A stretch of DNA of 64,000 bases from Medicago truncatula (lineage: Eukaryota > Streptophyta > Magnoliopsida > Fabales > Fabaceae), in the NCBI RefSeq assembly GCF_003473485.1, contig NC_053042.1:30429262-30493261 (forward strand), written 5' to 3'. This document shows positions 1 through 11,569 of the stretch, piece by piece. How positions within the stretch are numbered: the first letter of the stretch is position 1; each line of letters opens with the position of its first letter. Both the position numbers and the translations under genes were made by a program. The notes under the pieces are model-generated. The model had not been told where the DNA came from, ran no database searches, and was given only the letters and a program-made list of their open reading frames with translations.

Positions 1-1089
1 CTACACATTTGTATAATGAACATCCTGGCATGACACCTGGGCAGTTAACTGATATGCGGTCAGCTTCTGTGAATAACGACTGTTATGCAATGTCTGCCAT
101 CAAGGTTCAACTGCATAAACATGTACTCCATGCCTCTCAGGAGTTACATAAACATATTGCAGCTACCCTTGATAAATTTGACGAACAGTCTTCATCACAA
201 ACTTTTGGATGGGAGTCCGAGGCTTCATTCCCCAAGGTTAGTTTGTTCTATAAAATGTACAAGTTTATGTTCATCCTTCGTAGAAAACAAAAGTATAAAC
301 TCTGCATTTATAATTTTGTTTATAGTTTGAGCTATACTATTGGTATGGAAGTTTTTCTATTGAAGCTGTTATGACTTATGAGTACCTAAGCATCAGTCTT
401 CTTGTCATTATGATCAAAATATAATATGTTTAAACATGTAATCTTTGTAGCATCGACACTTTAGGTGGATAGTGTGTCCGGTTCTGACATCGACACTACT
501 CCGACACATGTGATTACATTCAATTATTTCATTTTCTTAAATTATTATCAGTGTCGACGTGTCGGTGTCAATGTCGAGTGGTTTTCATATTATGTGTTGG
601 TGTTTAGTGTGTAATAGCTTTGCCTACTTTAGGGTCATTAGTTCTATTTGAACATAATTTAAAGATGTAAATGTTGTTAGTGCATTTTTCTATATTGTGA
701 ATCTGATGATCTAAGATTGTTCCTATTGTTACCAGGTACTTGGAGACATCATAGAGTCTCTAGCTGGTGCTATATTTGTTGATTCAGGATACAACAAGGA
801 GGTTGTGTGGCAAAGCATAAGACCTCTTTTGGAACCCCTTGTGACACCTGATACATTAACGATCCATCCGATCAGAGAACTAACTGAACTGTGTCAGAAA
901 ATGAATTATACCATGGAGAAGAACTTGTCCAGGAACGACGGAGTTACTAGCTGTAGAATTGAGGTAATTGCAGATGGCATAATTCATCAATACGAGTACA
1001 AAGGTTCTACTGACAAGAAAACAGCTACAAGACTAGCCTGCAAGAGAGTTTTGAATTCCTTGCAGTTGAAGGAAACACAAGACCAGTGA
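1..1089 (+). CDS. RTL2: RNase III-like protein (RTL2 type), 3' part, two exons in window
   Basis: This is the end of a gene for a plant RNase three-like protein, a family that cleaves double-stranded RNA. The first visible exon runs from the window edge to 236 and starts inside the RNase III domain (THLYNEHPGMTPGQLTDMRS). The intron is 237-735 (GT at 237, AG at 734-735), in phase 0. The last exon, 736-1089, opens with VLGDIIESLAGAIFVDSG, the second RNase III signature with its conserved acidic residues. It then carries a double-stranded-RNA-binding domain (from about HPIRELTELCQKM to the ATRLACKRVLNSLQ helix) and stops at TGA 1087-1089. One RNase III domain followed by a dsRBD fits RTL2/RTL3 better than Dicer, which has two RNase III domains. 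The start codon lies outside the window. The gene call is confident; the RTL2 versus RTL3 choice is inference. Confidence 0.88.
237..735 (+). other. Intron of the RNase III-like gene with a GTGTC-rich repeat
   Basis: This is a phase-0 GT-AG intron of about 499 bp. Around 470-610 it holds repeated GTGTCGG/CGACAC-type motifs (for example CGACACTACTCCGACACATG and GTCGACGTGTCGGTGTC). These look like a small degenerate inverted-repeat insertion, but no clean target duplication is visible. Confidence 0.5.
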
Positions 1090-1767
1090 TATAATTGACT
1101 TGTGGAATTGTAAAAACACAAGGCTGTAGTTTTTTAGCCTTGGTATTAGGCTTTCTCCTTTCTATGTGCATCTTCTCTTTTTGTGCTGACATTTGTAAAA
1201 ACACATGGAAAGCAACGAAGAGTCGTATAAGGAACAAAAGAGTTTTTTTTTCTTTTTACAATAAGGAACAAAATAGTTTTATGAAGATACACTGTTGGTG
1301 TAAAACTGTTTTATACAGTGTATAGAATCATTTGATTCGACTTTAATTTTGCTTTGAAAAAATGAAGAAAAATTATGAACAAATGCAGTCACAATTGCTT
1401 AAGGTTTGACTGTTACCAGAAAGATGATTATTTCGAATAAAAATTTGAATTATGATCGCATTGCAATCATTGATATATAGCGAAGAATCACAATTTTTTA
1501 TAGACGTCATAACTTAGATTGCAATCATAAAAATTTTCCGAATCTAATATCAAATAAAAATTTATTGAAAACTGCTAATTCATCAGCTCATTGTGATGAA
1601 ATATATAAGCATGTTGACACAAAGAAAATTAGCAAAAATAGAACTAAAAGAGTTGATTGATACTAATACTAATAGCTTTGGTAACAGAAAACCAAAGACC
1701 AACTAAATAAACATAAATTATTATGTCAAATAAAAAAAAGAACAGCCTTATAAGGCTTAATGATAAA
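1090..1767. other. 3' UTR of the RNase III-like gene and short intergenic space
   Basis: Downstream of the stop there is a likely 3' untranslated stretch to roughly 1350, with several AATAA-like runs. After that comes AT-rich sequence up to the 3' end of the convergent aspartic protease pseudogene. No coding signal or clear repeat was seen. Confidence 0.5.
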
Positions 1768-2960
1768 TTAATTCTTTGTACAATCACTAGGGGAAAAAGA
1801 AAGTTTTTTCCCTTCAAGATCATACTCAACTTGAAAATCAATCTGGGCCAAATTTCCAAGAATAGAAATTCCTGCAATATTTGAAGGTACTACTGCTAAG
1901 CATACCAAGTTATTCTCTTCCAAATAAAGGATGTTCTTAGGCTGCAAGGGAACATTTGCTCCAGTAAAATGCAACACAATAGAAGGAAAGCTCGAATTTG
2001 GATCTTCAAAACAATAGTGGAATGGAGATGGAATATCTTCCACTTCCTCAATATCAATAACTTCCTTCACCGAAGCTAAAAAATCATCGAAAAAGGGTTG
2101 TTCGAGATACATCAATGCTGTCCCTGAATCAATGATTATGTTGCCATCAATTTGACCTGTCTGAATTGTTTTTTGTCGACCAATAGTAATACCTTCAAGG
2201 TTAAGGTAGTAAAAAGTTTGTTCAAGAGATTTGATTATGAGTGGAGTAGACACAACTTCGTTACCCGTTATAGTTGATTGGTTCCCAAACTTGAGTTTAC
2301 TAGTTGAGTTTGAACCGAAAGGAACCAAACAATAAGAGAATTTTCGACCGATGGAATGACCTAGTTGTGAAACTAGTGAAAATGGTCCTGCTCCTAGACC
2401 AACAAGTCCTGCTGCTTTACCACTATTATCAGCTGTGAAAATATTGTAATATCCACATCCAAAAATAGACTTTGGAAATGTAATGTGAACACTATTAGAA
2501 CCAAAACTAATGGAATCCACAACTAATTCACTAACAGAGAATGATTTGTCACCATAATGGTATGAGTAAAAACATTCTTGTGATTTTCCACAAAATTGTT
2601 GTTTTTTAGGGAGTAATGTGCAAGATTGTGTGTCACATGTGAGATTTGTATGAGCGGAAGATTTGGTTCTATCATATAATGGGGTGTCTTGTGCAAAACA
2701 ATTGATACAAGGAGAACATTGTATCTAACCCATGTAAGGTCACTACCAGGATCAAAAATAGCAAGTTTTTCAATAGGTGGTGTACCAATAAAAATTCTCA
2801 TGAGATAATCACCATTATTTGGAAGTATAATAGATTTGTAATTTTCATTTGATAAAAGGGAAAGGGAATGAGAAAATCTATTTAGTCTAGTATTTGAGCG
2901 AAAAGCTACATTTCTTATGAGATCTAATTTGGACAATGAGGGGTTGTAAAAAGGTGACAT
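1768..2960 (-). pseudogene. Nepenthesin/CDR1-like aspartic protease, frameshifted, first active site altered
   Basis: The frames on the minus strand give a near-complete pepsin-like (A1) aspartic protease of the plant CDR1/nepenthesin type. The 5' part (2960 down to about 2727) reads MSPFYNPSLSKLDLIRN, then NGDYLMRIFIGTPP and IFDPGSDLTWV. The usual catalytic Asp-Thr-Gly is Asp-Pro-Gly here. Directly after TWV the frame breaks. In another frame the protein continues as CSPCINCFAQDTP, with typical cysteine spacing, and runs into the 3' part (2520-1768). There FGCGYYN, the second active site IIIDSGTALMYL and the end FSPSDCTKN are intact. Removing five bases (2722-2726) would give the family's usual WVQCSPC. 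No in-frame signal peptide is present: a stop lies eight codons upstream of the first Met. With an altered active site, a frameshift and no signal peptide, this is a pseudogene. Confidence 0.85.
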
Positions 2961-3870
2961 GGGTGAAAATAGGGATAATTTTTATAACAAAAAGCAAATT
3001 CTATTTTAGTTGAAAATAGGGTGCTAAAATTTCAGTCTACTTCACATGTGCTATTTTTCTCTACTTCTACAGTATTTTTATTTTGTTTTGGTGTATATAG
3101 AATATTTAATTTATTTTCAGATGTTGTCTAAAAAAAACATTTATTTTGTAGTGAAAAGCGAAATGAAAAGCAAAAAAACACAACAATGAGCTAAAAAAAT
3201 TATGATGCATTATGTAAAGGCCCTTTTTTTCATATTATGCCTAAGGCCCGTAAAACTCTAGGAACGGGCCTGAAGAATACTAGTGAATCCATGTTTTAGG
3301 AGATTTAGACTAGAAAAGCAGCCAAGGAAACAAGTTCATATAATGTGCTTCTATTTATGCATTTTTCAGTTAGTACTAAAGATTTCTCGTTAATTAAGAA
3401 ATGTATTTAGTTCATATAATACGAGCAAACGCTCCCAAACTCATTTACATAGGCTTAATCTAAAACAACCCAAATCTAAAATGAAAGAATCTTAAATTAA
3501 AGGAATAAATCGGAACTCGTCCAAATTACAGGGGCCTAAAGACATATTAACCCAAAAATTAAATATTTATTATTTTATTCCACTTATTTCTCTCTATAAT
3601 AAATATTTAAGAATATTATTGACAAAGCAATAGTTATTTTGTGCGAATTGGTTATTCTTTACGTGCAATTACAAAGATTAATTTTTTAGATTGGAAATGA
3701 CTACAATGGTGACAAAACTCTCTTTTAATAGATTTAACAATGTTGCATTCTTAAAATTGTTTGAACTCATAACCGTAAGAGAATCCCAATCACATTCAAA
3801 TGTTCTTTTGGTGGAGGTAGGTCTTTAAACACAAATCAAAAGACATAAAAATAGAAAATAGTAGTACTTT
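2961..3870. other. Gene-free AT-rich stretch
   Basis: I see no coding region. A short patch around 3220-3270 (AAGGCCC ... GGGCCTGAAG) looks like the end of a degraded transposon, but no inverted-repeat partner or target duplication was found. Confidence 0.4.
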
Positions 3871-3879
3871 CATTTTGTG

Positions 3880-4628
3880 TTCTTGAGAAATAAACATAGT
3901 TGTGCTCCTTCAACTTTGAGATTAGAAACTGCAACACCGTTTTTTAACCTCTGTATGACTTCCATATTTATTGACGTTCATTGTATACTTGCTTGATATT
4001 TGTCATGCAATCTTGTTTTTTGTTCTTCAAATTTAACAAAATATTTCTTGGAAGCACCTTAGTCTTGGTCAAGTCACGTACAATCTTCTTATCATCCTCC
4101 TTTAATCTACCCGCAAGCATGTGTCATTCTAAAGCCGGCTCCATCTCATGGTTGTGAACTCCATTAAGAATGTTTAATCTCCAATCATTTGTTTGCCTAC
4201 TAAGATATCCACGAACAATGAACATACACCTACATTTTCTTGAGCCTGTTGTCTCATGCTTCGGTTTTTTTTTTTTTCAAGCACTTTGTGAGCGCCGCTC
4301 CTTTCACATGCTAATTGCAACATTGGAGCGATCAAATTGGATCTTTGTATCACAATTGTAAATTCCGCCTTATTTTCTTGACGACGTGTCCAATTAAGCA
4401 AATCATCTCTATCTTTCCATTTAACTTCTTCGGGGAAAAAAAATTAGTCGTGTCAACTTCGTTGGCATCAAGTGGGACGACACCGGAGTCAACATATAAT
4501 GAATCTTCAACATGGACGGAAGCTACAACAATATTTAGTTTGTCTTCAACCTTTAGACGGTTTGACATCTCCGGAATTTTCGACAAAAATTGGTTTTGTT
4601 TCTCCCGGATCACCATCCGCGTTCTCAA
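3880..4628 (-). pseudogene. FAR1/MULE-type protein fragment with several frameshifts and a stop
   Basis: Joining frames on the minus strand gives a FAR1-like DNA-binding region as found in FHY3/FAR1 proteins and Mutator-like transposases. It starts with VKWKDRDDLLNWTRRQ and continues ENKAEFTIVIQRSN (about 4420-4330). Across an A-run at 4265-4277 follows ETTGSRKCRCMFIVRGYLS, then DWRLNILNGVHNHEMEPALE. An in-frame TGA comes next, then HMLAGRLKEDDKKIVRDLTK, LPRNILLNLKN and NIKQVYN. The Cys and His-x-His residues (KCRC ... HNH) match the FAR1 zinc-binding signature. Breaks lie at two homopolymers (4264-4277 and 4433-4443) plus the stop, so it is non-functional. It is probably a relic of a Mutator-like element; see the palindromes just beyond it at 4781-5194. 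Confidence 0.72.
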
Positions 4629-4780
4629 CCATTACTATAAATAAACAACACAAAACTATGAACTAACAACTAACTAATGCATAAACATCAATTGCGTAAT
4701 GAATTAAAAAACAAAAAAACACCCAAAAAAAAAATTTCTTCGAAAAAGTTGCAGTAGCATGCAATTCTGGAACAATCGCA

Positions 4781-5210
4781 TCGGTAGTTAACTACCGAAA
4801 TCTATCACCATTTAACTGCCGATGCTCCCATACCTCGGCACTTAAGTGTCAATGCTCCCATGTCAGTGTTCTATGAAAACTGACAGCAAAAACCCCAAAA
4901 AGAGCAAATAATAAACGGATTAAAATGCTTACTACTTGTTTTTTTTACGTTAAAAGTGTGTTGATACCTTCTAGGATTGATACTTCAATGATTTTGGAGC
5001 AAGAATGGGTGAAAAATATATTGGATTTGGGAGTTTAGATGGAAGAGGTATGTAAGTTGATGATGAAATAGTGAGTAAGGGGAGTAGTTGGTTGCTATCA
5101 TCTGATGGAACAACGCATCGGTACTTAACTGCCGAAGATTTCAAAAAACCGACGGCACTTAACTGAATTGTGAAATCGGCGGCAGTTAACTGCCAATCGG
5201 TATTTTGGCC
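4781..5210. repeat. Cluster of TTAACTGCC palindromes
   Basis: Perfect or near-perfect palindromes recur here: TCGGTAGTTAACTACCGA at 4781-4798, GGCAGTTAACTGCC at 5181-5194, and imperfect relatives near 4811-4822, 4836-4850, 5118-5136 and 5150-5164. They share a (C)GGCAGTTAACTGCC(G) consensus. The cluster lies just beyond the 5' end of the FAR1-like pseudogene, and a similar cluster occurs at 35736-35805. They may be subterminal binding sites of a transposon family; that is inference. Confidence 0.6.
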
Positions 5211-5264
5211 ATTTACTGGTGTGTTTCATCTTAAACACATGTGTGAACAACAATTTTCCACAAG

Positions 5265-5745
5265 TAGAGTTGTCAAATAGGGCTACCCGGCCCGTTTAGG
5301 GCCGGCCCTAACGGGCTTTATCGGGCCGGATAAAAAAACTGTTGAAATATGGGCTTAAAAAAAACTACATGAGCCCGGACCTACACGTTGTTCGAACTAA
5401 ACTGGCCGACGCGTATTAATTTTTATTTTATTTTATAAAAAGTACAATAAAATAATCCTATAAAATTTCTTATAAATAATATTTTAATAAATTCAAATAA
5501 TGCCTAACACAAAAAACAAATTGTAAACATTCTATTACAAACATCGCAAACCAAAACGGCAAGAAAAACAATTTTAAATAAATTAGGTATGTTATGGTTA
5601 TAAATATTTATATGTTCGATCTTTAAAACTAAAAGTAACAAAACGGATAAATATAATTTTTTATTACTTGTATATTTGTGTGTTGATTTATTGAATTTTC
5701 ACTTTTATTTTTTTCTTTAATAATTAATTAAATAAAGAATTATTA

Positions 5746-5791
<46 letters not shown>

Positions 5792-5917
5792 CTAGGATTT
5801 TTTCTATGCGGGCTAAACGAACTACCCGCGATCCATACAGCTCAAATAGATACCGGACATTTTAGGTTAAAAAGCCCTACAATTAATCGGGATTGGCAGA
5901 CCGGTTCATACAAGCTA
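5265..5917. mobile_element. Degenerate hAT-like non-autonomous element, GGCCCG-rich ends
   Basis: The left end TAGAGTTGTCAAATAGGGCT, followed by GGCCCG/GGGCCGG repeats, matches the terminus of the better-preserved element at 57230-57906 (TAGAGGTGTCAAATGGGCC). The right side degrades towards GCTAC near 5917. The flanks TCCACAAG and CTCACAAG agree at six of eight positions, which may be a decayed 8-bp hAT target duplication. No coding capacity is present. Confidence 0.55.
5748..5788. repeat. (AT)n microsatellite
   Basis: An uninterrupted AT dinucleotide run of about 40 bp lies inside the degenerate hAT-like element. Confidence 0.9.
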
Positions 5918-6049
5918 CTCACAAGTCACAAGCACCTTGAATTCCCAGAAAAGCTCATTGAATCGAGAGTTACGAATCAATCATTGAATCGGGAGATAAG
6001 AACATGTCGACCTACAAGTATACATACCAATACCGTTTAAATTTATTCA

Positions 6050-6112
6050 TAATCATTGCCATGGTTCAATGGTAAGGGGTGTGTCTTGGTTCAACTCCCA
6101 AGCAACACACAT
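6050..6112 (+). repeat. tRNA-like (pol III promoter) fragment, possible SINE
   Basis: TGGTTCAATGGTAAGG resembles a tRNA A box, and GGTTCAACTCC, about 20 bp further on, resembles a B box. The sequence cannot be folded into a full tRNA from what is visible, so a SINE head or tRNA relic is more likely. Confidence 0.45.
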
Positions 6113-6139
6113 TTTCACATTATTTTTAATTTTATAAAG

Positions 6140-6293
6140 TACTCCATTCGGTCACTATTATAAACAAAATTTCACTTTTTAAATACATTGAATAATTAAT
6201 GTATCTAATTTTTATTATAGACCATATATATCAATTATTCAATGTATAAAAAAAGTGAAATTTTACTTATGTAATAGTGACCGGAGGGAATAT
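6140..6293. mobile_element. Stowaway-type MITE
   Basis: The ends ACTCCATTCGGTCACTATTA and TAATAGTGACCGGAGGGAA are inverted repeats flanked by TA. Internal arms (AAATTTCACTTTTT and AAAAAAGTGAAATTTTAC, plus ATTGAATAATTAATG and ATCAATTATTCAATG) continue the fold-back. The CTCC..CGG ends and TA target site are typical of Tc1/mariner-derived Stowaway elements. Confidence 0.75.
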
Positions 6294-6654
6294 AACTTAA
6301 GACCGATTCTTTTTTCACTCTCTAACTTTCTCATGTACCCTATTCGAATTATAAAACCCGATAAAAACAAAATATTTTGGAGGGTGTTTTAATATGTGTT
6401 TGGATAGTGTATTTCGTTTTTTGTTATATAATTTAGAAATTTTAAAGTCGTTTGGGCTATATGTAAGATTAAAAATCTCGAATCAAAATATCATAATAGG
6501 GAAGCCCAATCTAAAAATTTTCTCTTTAAGCACCTTTAATTGCTCATAAGCACCTCAAAATAAAAGATTTTACTTTTTCTTTTAGATAATGTGGTGGATA
6601 AAAAAATTTAAATGATTAATGTTAATAATGAATTGTTAGATTTTTTTTTATTTT

Positions 6655-6735
6655 CTTTCGTCCGAATTTGAACTCATGACTTCCATCTCTTTAACTCTTA
6701 ATTCAAATCAATTGAGCTATTTAATCATCTAGTAA
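6655..6735 (-). repeat. tRNA-derived SINE-like fragment
   Basis: On the minus strand, AGCTCAATTGATTTGAATTA resembles a tRNA A-box region, and GAGTTCAAATTC about 40 bp later resembles a B box. This follows the layout of tRNA-derived plant SINEs. Confidence 0.4.
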
Positions 6736-7207
6736 AAAAGATAAATTAACAAACTAAATGAGGGGTGAGAACACAATTACAATCTAGCACAAGAAATACA
6801 TGCAGAAAGTTACAACTTACAATCAAGATTAACTAAAACTAGGAAGAAAGAAACATCAAATCCCTTTTAAGAAAATAAATTTGGACATGAGTAGACCTAT
6901 ATGAAGCAATGCTAAATTACACACCAATTCGAAAGGTTTAGTAGATTAAGAATCTCTTCTAGCTCTATAAGAAGTTTGAGATAAAAGGTTTAGTAGATTA
7001 AGAATCTTTTGACTTTTTATTTTTTGCTTTGTTAAAATATTAAGTAATTTTTTGCTATTCAAAGAGTATGGACGGAAACTTGCTTAATGATTAATGACGC
7101 CGCACATTTTGAATGTAAGAATCAAAGCTTTGGATTCGGTCGGTGGCTTTGGGACACCAATTCCATACGTAGACATCACTGCACATGTTTCTTGTCACCA
7201 TAAATAA

Positions 7208-7385
7208 AAGAGAAATAATATTTAAAAAACCATTTTTTACGATTTTTATGACAACTTTCTCTCTTATATTTACATTATCTTTTTATTTTCTCTCTCTATT
7301 GCTTCGGTTTTTGTGTCACTACCTCATTTCCTTTGTAAAATTTTGGTTGTCACAAAAGTTGTCACATATATGGATGTTCAAATAA
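7208..7385. mobile_element. MITE of the GAGAAATGATATT family, copy 1
   Basis: The ends GAGAAATAATATTTAAAAAA and GGATGTTCAAATA are imperfect inverted repeats. The inner blocks GACAACTTTCTCTC and TTGTCACAAAAGTTGTCAC match those of the element at 39142-39325. No clean target duplication remains. Confidence 0.5.
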
Positions 7386-7389
7386 CACA

Positions 7390-8915
7390 ACTCATAAACA
7401 AAATAAGGAGAATGCTAATCACTGCCCTTGGAATATTGGATAAAGGGATAAAAATAAAAATATAGCATTGAAAAATAATGAAAAATGATAAATTTAACTT
7501 TTTAAAAGTCAAAATATTATTGAAACCAATGAAAACATACTACTTTTAACTTCCTTAAATCAATGGTTAACAACAACAACTTTATTAGGGGATAAATAAA
7601 ATAAAACAACTTTTTTCTGCACATTTAACGCCACGTGTTAAGGAATATACAAATATTTAACAAATAAATTGACATTTAACACGCTTACTAATACTTTTCT
7701 AGTCCTACTTAAATGTCTCTTATAAATAGAAACAAAGAGAGGGTATAACTTCTACCTTTTAAATACTAGAGCATTGCTCTAGAGAGTTTTTATCAAGAAT
7801 TTATCAAGAAAATGTCTCAACAAATTAAATTTATTATTTAATGAAAATCAAAGAAGATAATGGTGTGTAATTAAGGAAAGGTGTTAGCAAATACACTGTT
7901 TTAAAATTTTCTTGATAAATTTTATCACTGTATTTTTGTTTTTTTGAGGGATTTGTCACGGTATCAATCATTTCCCTAAATACTAACATGCACATGTTAG
8001 CATTTATTTATTTATTTTCTTTTCTTTTCTATTTCTCTCCCTTCATCATCATGTATATAACTCTCTTTTCATTAAATCTAGTCTAAATTAACATTTTACT
8101 CCTTCAACTTGTACGATTATGTCAATTTTTTATTGTAAAAAAAATGTCAAGTTAGTAATCAATTTTACGAAATAGTAATTTGGTTCTTTCAATTAAACAA
8201 TATAATGTCAGACAATTTTTTATTTTAACCAAGTTTAACTTCGCATTACTATTTTATACTTATCATATAAGTAGGCGAATGAAAGAGGCACATCAAGCAT
8301 GTACGGATGGAAATAATACAAGAATATGAAGGACCACACTCTAGTTAACATTTCAAATGACATTTACATGAGAAATCTTTAGTATACACTTGAGACTTAT
8401 GCATCTATTATTTGGACCAGAAAATATAATGACGAGGAAACTAAAAAGGCTCTGATCAAACTAAAAAGTGGTGGCAAATTGGACACGAATTAAGTATATA
8501 TTTTGAGCCCTTTTAGGTTTAGTTGCTTTCCAAGTAGAAAACTAACAAAGTTCTTGTTCTTGTTTTCTTTCCAAGTACAATTCTTTCTCTTGGCTTTAAA
8601 GAAAAACTTCACGGCCAGCCATCTCTTTCCCACAAAGTTAGGTCCGTGCCATGTGGTGTAGCAACCACTTGCTTGCTTTTTTTTTATTTTTTTATCACAA
8701 TTCTTGATATTTAAAATTTTAAATTACCAACTAGGGTTTTCATATATACCAAATATTAAGAAAAGAAAACAAACAATTGGCTTTATAGTTTATGTTTAGG
8801 TGAATACAATTTCAATTTGTTTGAGTTTCAAGTGAATTTATATAACTTCCAATGCTCCAACTATGTTGGCAATTTCAATTTTCAACAACCATTTGCAACA
8901 ACAACTCCTAAAGAT
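7390..8915. other. Gene-free AT-rich stretch
   Basis: No open frame with recognisable coding signal was found. There are several partially self-complementary AT-rich patches (for example TTTATCAAGAA/TTCTTGATAAA around 7790-7925, suggesting a small fold-back element of about 140 bp), but nothing that can be named. Confidence 0.4.
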
Positions 8916-8917
8916 TA

Positions 8918-9044
8918 CTCCCTCCGGTCCTATTTATAAGAGAATTTTGGATCAACAAAAGTTGATGTATCTAGTTAAAAATTCAGTCCAAATACATTCA
9001 CTTTTGTTGACCTAAATTTCTCTTATAAATAGGACCGGAGGTAG
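8918..9044. mobile_element. Stowaway-type MITE
   Basis: A compact 127-bp element has near-perfect inverted ends, CTCCCTCCGGTCCTATTTAT and ATAAATAGGACCGGAGGTAG, flanked on both sides by TA. This is the classic Stowaway structure. Confidence 0.85.
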
Positions 9045-9049
9045 TATTA

Positions 9050-10030
9050 AACATAAAGAAAAAGAAAGTTTGGGAGACCAAATCAAAGTCAACAATAATA
9101 AAGTGGTACGATAGTTTAGAAGACCAAACCTATCTTTAAAAACTCAGTCCTAACAAAATTTGATAAATATTCCACCAAGTTATACCACATCATTGTGACC
9201 ATGATGAACCAACCTATTAGAAAAACTAATCCCCTCTTTCAAAATGTGTGAGCACGTCTATTGCATTTATTTGGTGATAATCAAACAAACTAAAGGAGTT
9301 TCGTTGAGAATGATGTTTAGAATCAATCCTTGAATGGTTGTTATATGCACTTACAACTAACTTAGCATGTAGAATGATCAATTTCTTCCTTCATTTTTTT
9401 GGTTAAGTATTAAGTGAAATTGCCATCCTTGTCTGCATAATGTTTAGCTATTTAGTTCACATCATCTTCAATGTCACTCCAAAGTTGGCCAAGCATACAG
9501 ATGTCTTTTGCATTTTTAATCACAAATTTGGCAAGTGCAACGAACTATAACTAGTAATAAAGTGGTAAGTTATTGTTTCCACATGGATTGTCGTCAATGA
9601 AGCATTTTGCTATACCTATTTAATTTAAGACAACATTAAAGGGGTTTAAGGGTTTGAACTTTTGATTTGTCAATGCGAGTAATAGTTGTTTGCAAAAAAG
9701 TAAAAGGTTTGTTTCAGAGGTTAGACGATGATTAGGATTCTTCGAATCCCCTCTATCTTCTTTATTGGATTAATGTAATATTTAATACTAATTATGATTA
9801 AGCGCTTGATAAACGACATGTCAATTATGAAACCGTGATTGATTCGTAGATTTACTTATTTGTAAATATGCTTAACTAGAGCGGTACTAAGTAAATTCTC
9901 TAATGATGATGAATCATAAATCCAACATCGTACACATAAACCCCAAATTGTCAGATTAAGATAAATAAGCAATTCTCAATTATAGTTCTTGTTTGAATTA
10001 AAGCAAGGTAAGTTAGCCTTTTACTAAAGG
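9050..10030. other. Gene-free stretch
   Basis: Nothing recognisable as a gene or named repeat was found between the Stowaway element and the MITE at 10037. Confidence 0.4.
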
Positions 10031-10036
10031 TGGTAA

Positions 10037-10193
10037 CTAGGCTACCCATGAAAGAATGATGAGTAATTTACCCCAACCAAGACACATTAGCCACATAAGC
10101 ACATATTCATGAACTATCTTGACCCCACAAATAAATTGCTCATTTTCATTGGTTGGTGGGTAAATTACCCACCATTCTTCAAAGGTAATTTAG
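10037..10193. mobile_element. MITE with GGGTAATTTACCC arms, copy 1
   Basis: The inverted arms AGAATGATGAGTAATTTACC and GGTAAATTACCCACCATTCT bracket a short core (CACATTAGCCACATAAGCA ... CTATCTTGACCCCAC). A second copy with the same arms and core lies at 62757-62924, which shows that this is a dispersed element. Confidence 0.72.
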
Positions 10194-10199
10194 AAAAAA

Positions 10200-11565
10200 C
10201 CTTTACTAAAACCTAGAGATCATACATGATATCCTTAGGTGTTTATTTCTGCCCAAACTTTGCAATAGATACAATTATGGCTTATTTGTGCTTAAAGGTC
10301 CATAAGCATTACAACGATCGGAACAACTGAAAATAAAATAAGAACTTAAATCATAATCGAAAAAAGACTACATTAATTAATTTCAACAAATAAACAAAGG
10401 TTAATCTTAGAAACCTAATCATAGGGAGTTTAGTTTCTCATGGCAACATAAATCATAAACAAGAAATAAATACAAAACATACTCTCAAGGAAGAAAGTTG
10501 GGAGAAACCCTATCTTCCTCCTCATTGAAACCCTATTTTCCCGCATTGTATTGTCTCAAAAAACCTTATTGAAATCCTTTGTTCTTCATTCTCTTGCCTC
10601 CATAATTCCATGCGATGTGTCTTGATTTTCTGATATACATAATTTCTTACTAAAATTACTCAAAACACGTATGAAATTTCCGAGAAGAAATATAATTACA
10701 TGGACTCATGAAAACAATACGAAATGTCCCATAAACCATGATCAACTCCTCTAAAACATCTTTAAAATGACCTCAAACTCGACTAAAACGACTAAAAGTT
10801 ATAGCTAAAATATCATCAAATATCTTGTCATCAATTGTTGGATTGAGATCTTGATTGTATGATCAACCATGATCAAGTGTTTATGAGACGTCTTAGTATT
10901 ACTTTGTGTTTTAGGAACAAATTCTTTCTAAGTTTTCATATCTCCAAGTTCAAAATTATATATGTGTTACTGGTTCCTCATAACCTTCCCTTCATTTTGT
11001 TTATTTCCAGCAAGATCTCGATTAGTAGCCACAGGCTCCCAATGATCCTCCTGATCTTCTTGAGTCTAAGCTTCATGAAATTCTTACATGAATAAATTCT
11101 TGTGTTTTTCACCCTCACAAACATTTACATTGTTTTTTCTGGTGCAATTATTGAACCAATGGTTCAAAATAATTTTACGATTGTTGACAATAATCGGATG
11201 TGTTTAATTTGATATGCAAAAAGAAATAGGTGTTGAACTTATTTCCTGCATTTTCATTATGATCAAGAGATCTATCAGTAACTTTCTTCGAAGCTTTACA
11301 ACATCATACATTAATGTTTGGAGAGTAGCTAAAGATGGTTGCAATGGTTTGTGTAACTTTATGTTTGGAGACTTGTTTATATTTGAAACTTGTTTTGGAT
11401 ATTTGTTTGTTCAAAATTTGTTTGTCCTTTAATTTTGTTCAAAAAATAGAAATGTACAATTATATATTCCTATGAAATAATAATATTATAATATTATAAA
11501 TAAAATAATTTCAATTTTTTGAGCATTGTGGCATTTTATATGTCAATTGTGGCAGCTCAATGATT
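10200..11565. other. Gene-free stretch
   Basis: Two open frames at about 10859-11095 and 11214-11432 are hydrophobic, AT-driven and unlike any family I know, so I do not call them genes. The left part of the CACTA relic that ends at 11942 may lie here, but no left terminus was found. Confidence 0.4.
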
Positions 11566-11569
11566 AAAT

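Noticed and set aside
1-1089. Dicer-like gene
   Set aside because: Only one RNase III signature is followed by a single dsRBD and then a stop; the spacing fits RTL2/RTL3 better.
5281-5340. GC-rich patch as a CpG-type promoter
   Set aside because: The GGCCCG repeats match the subterminal region of the hAT element at 57 kb, so a transposon end explains it.
6050-6112. Possible tRNA gene
   Set aside because: Box-like motifs only; a complete cloverleaf cannot be drawn.
10859-11432. Open frames of 72-78 codons, hydrophobic
   Set aside because: Composition follows the local AT bias, there are no introns or motifs, and no family is recognisable.
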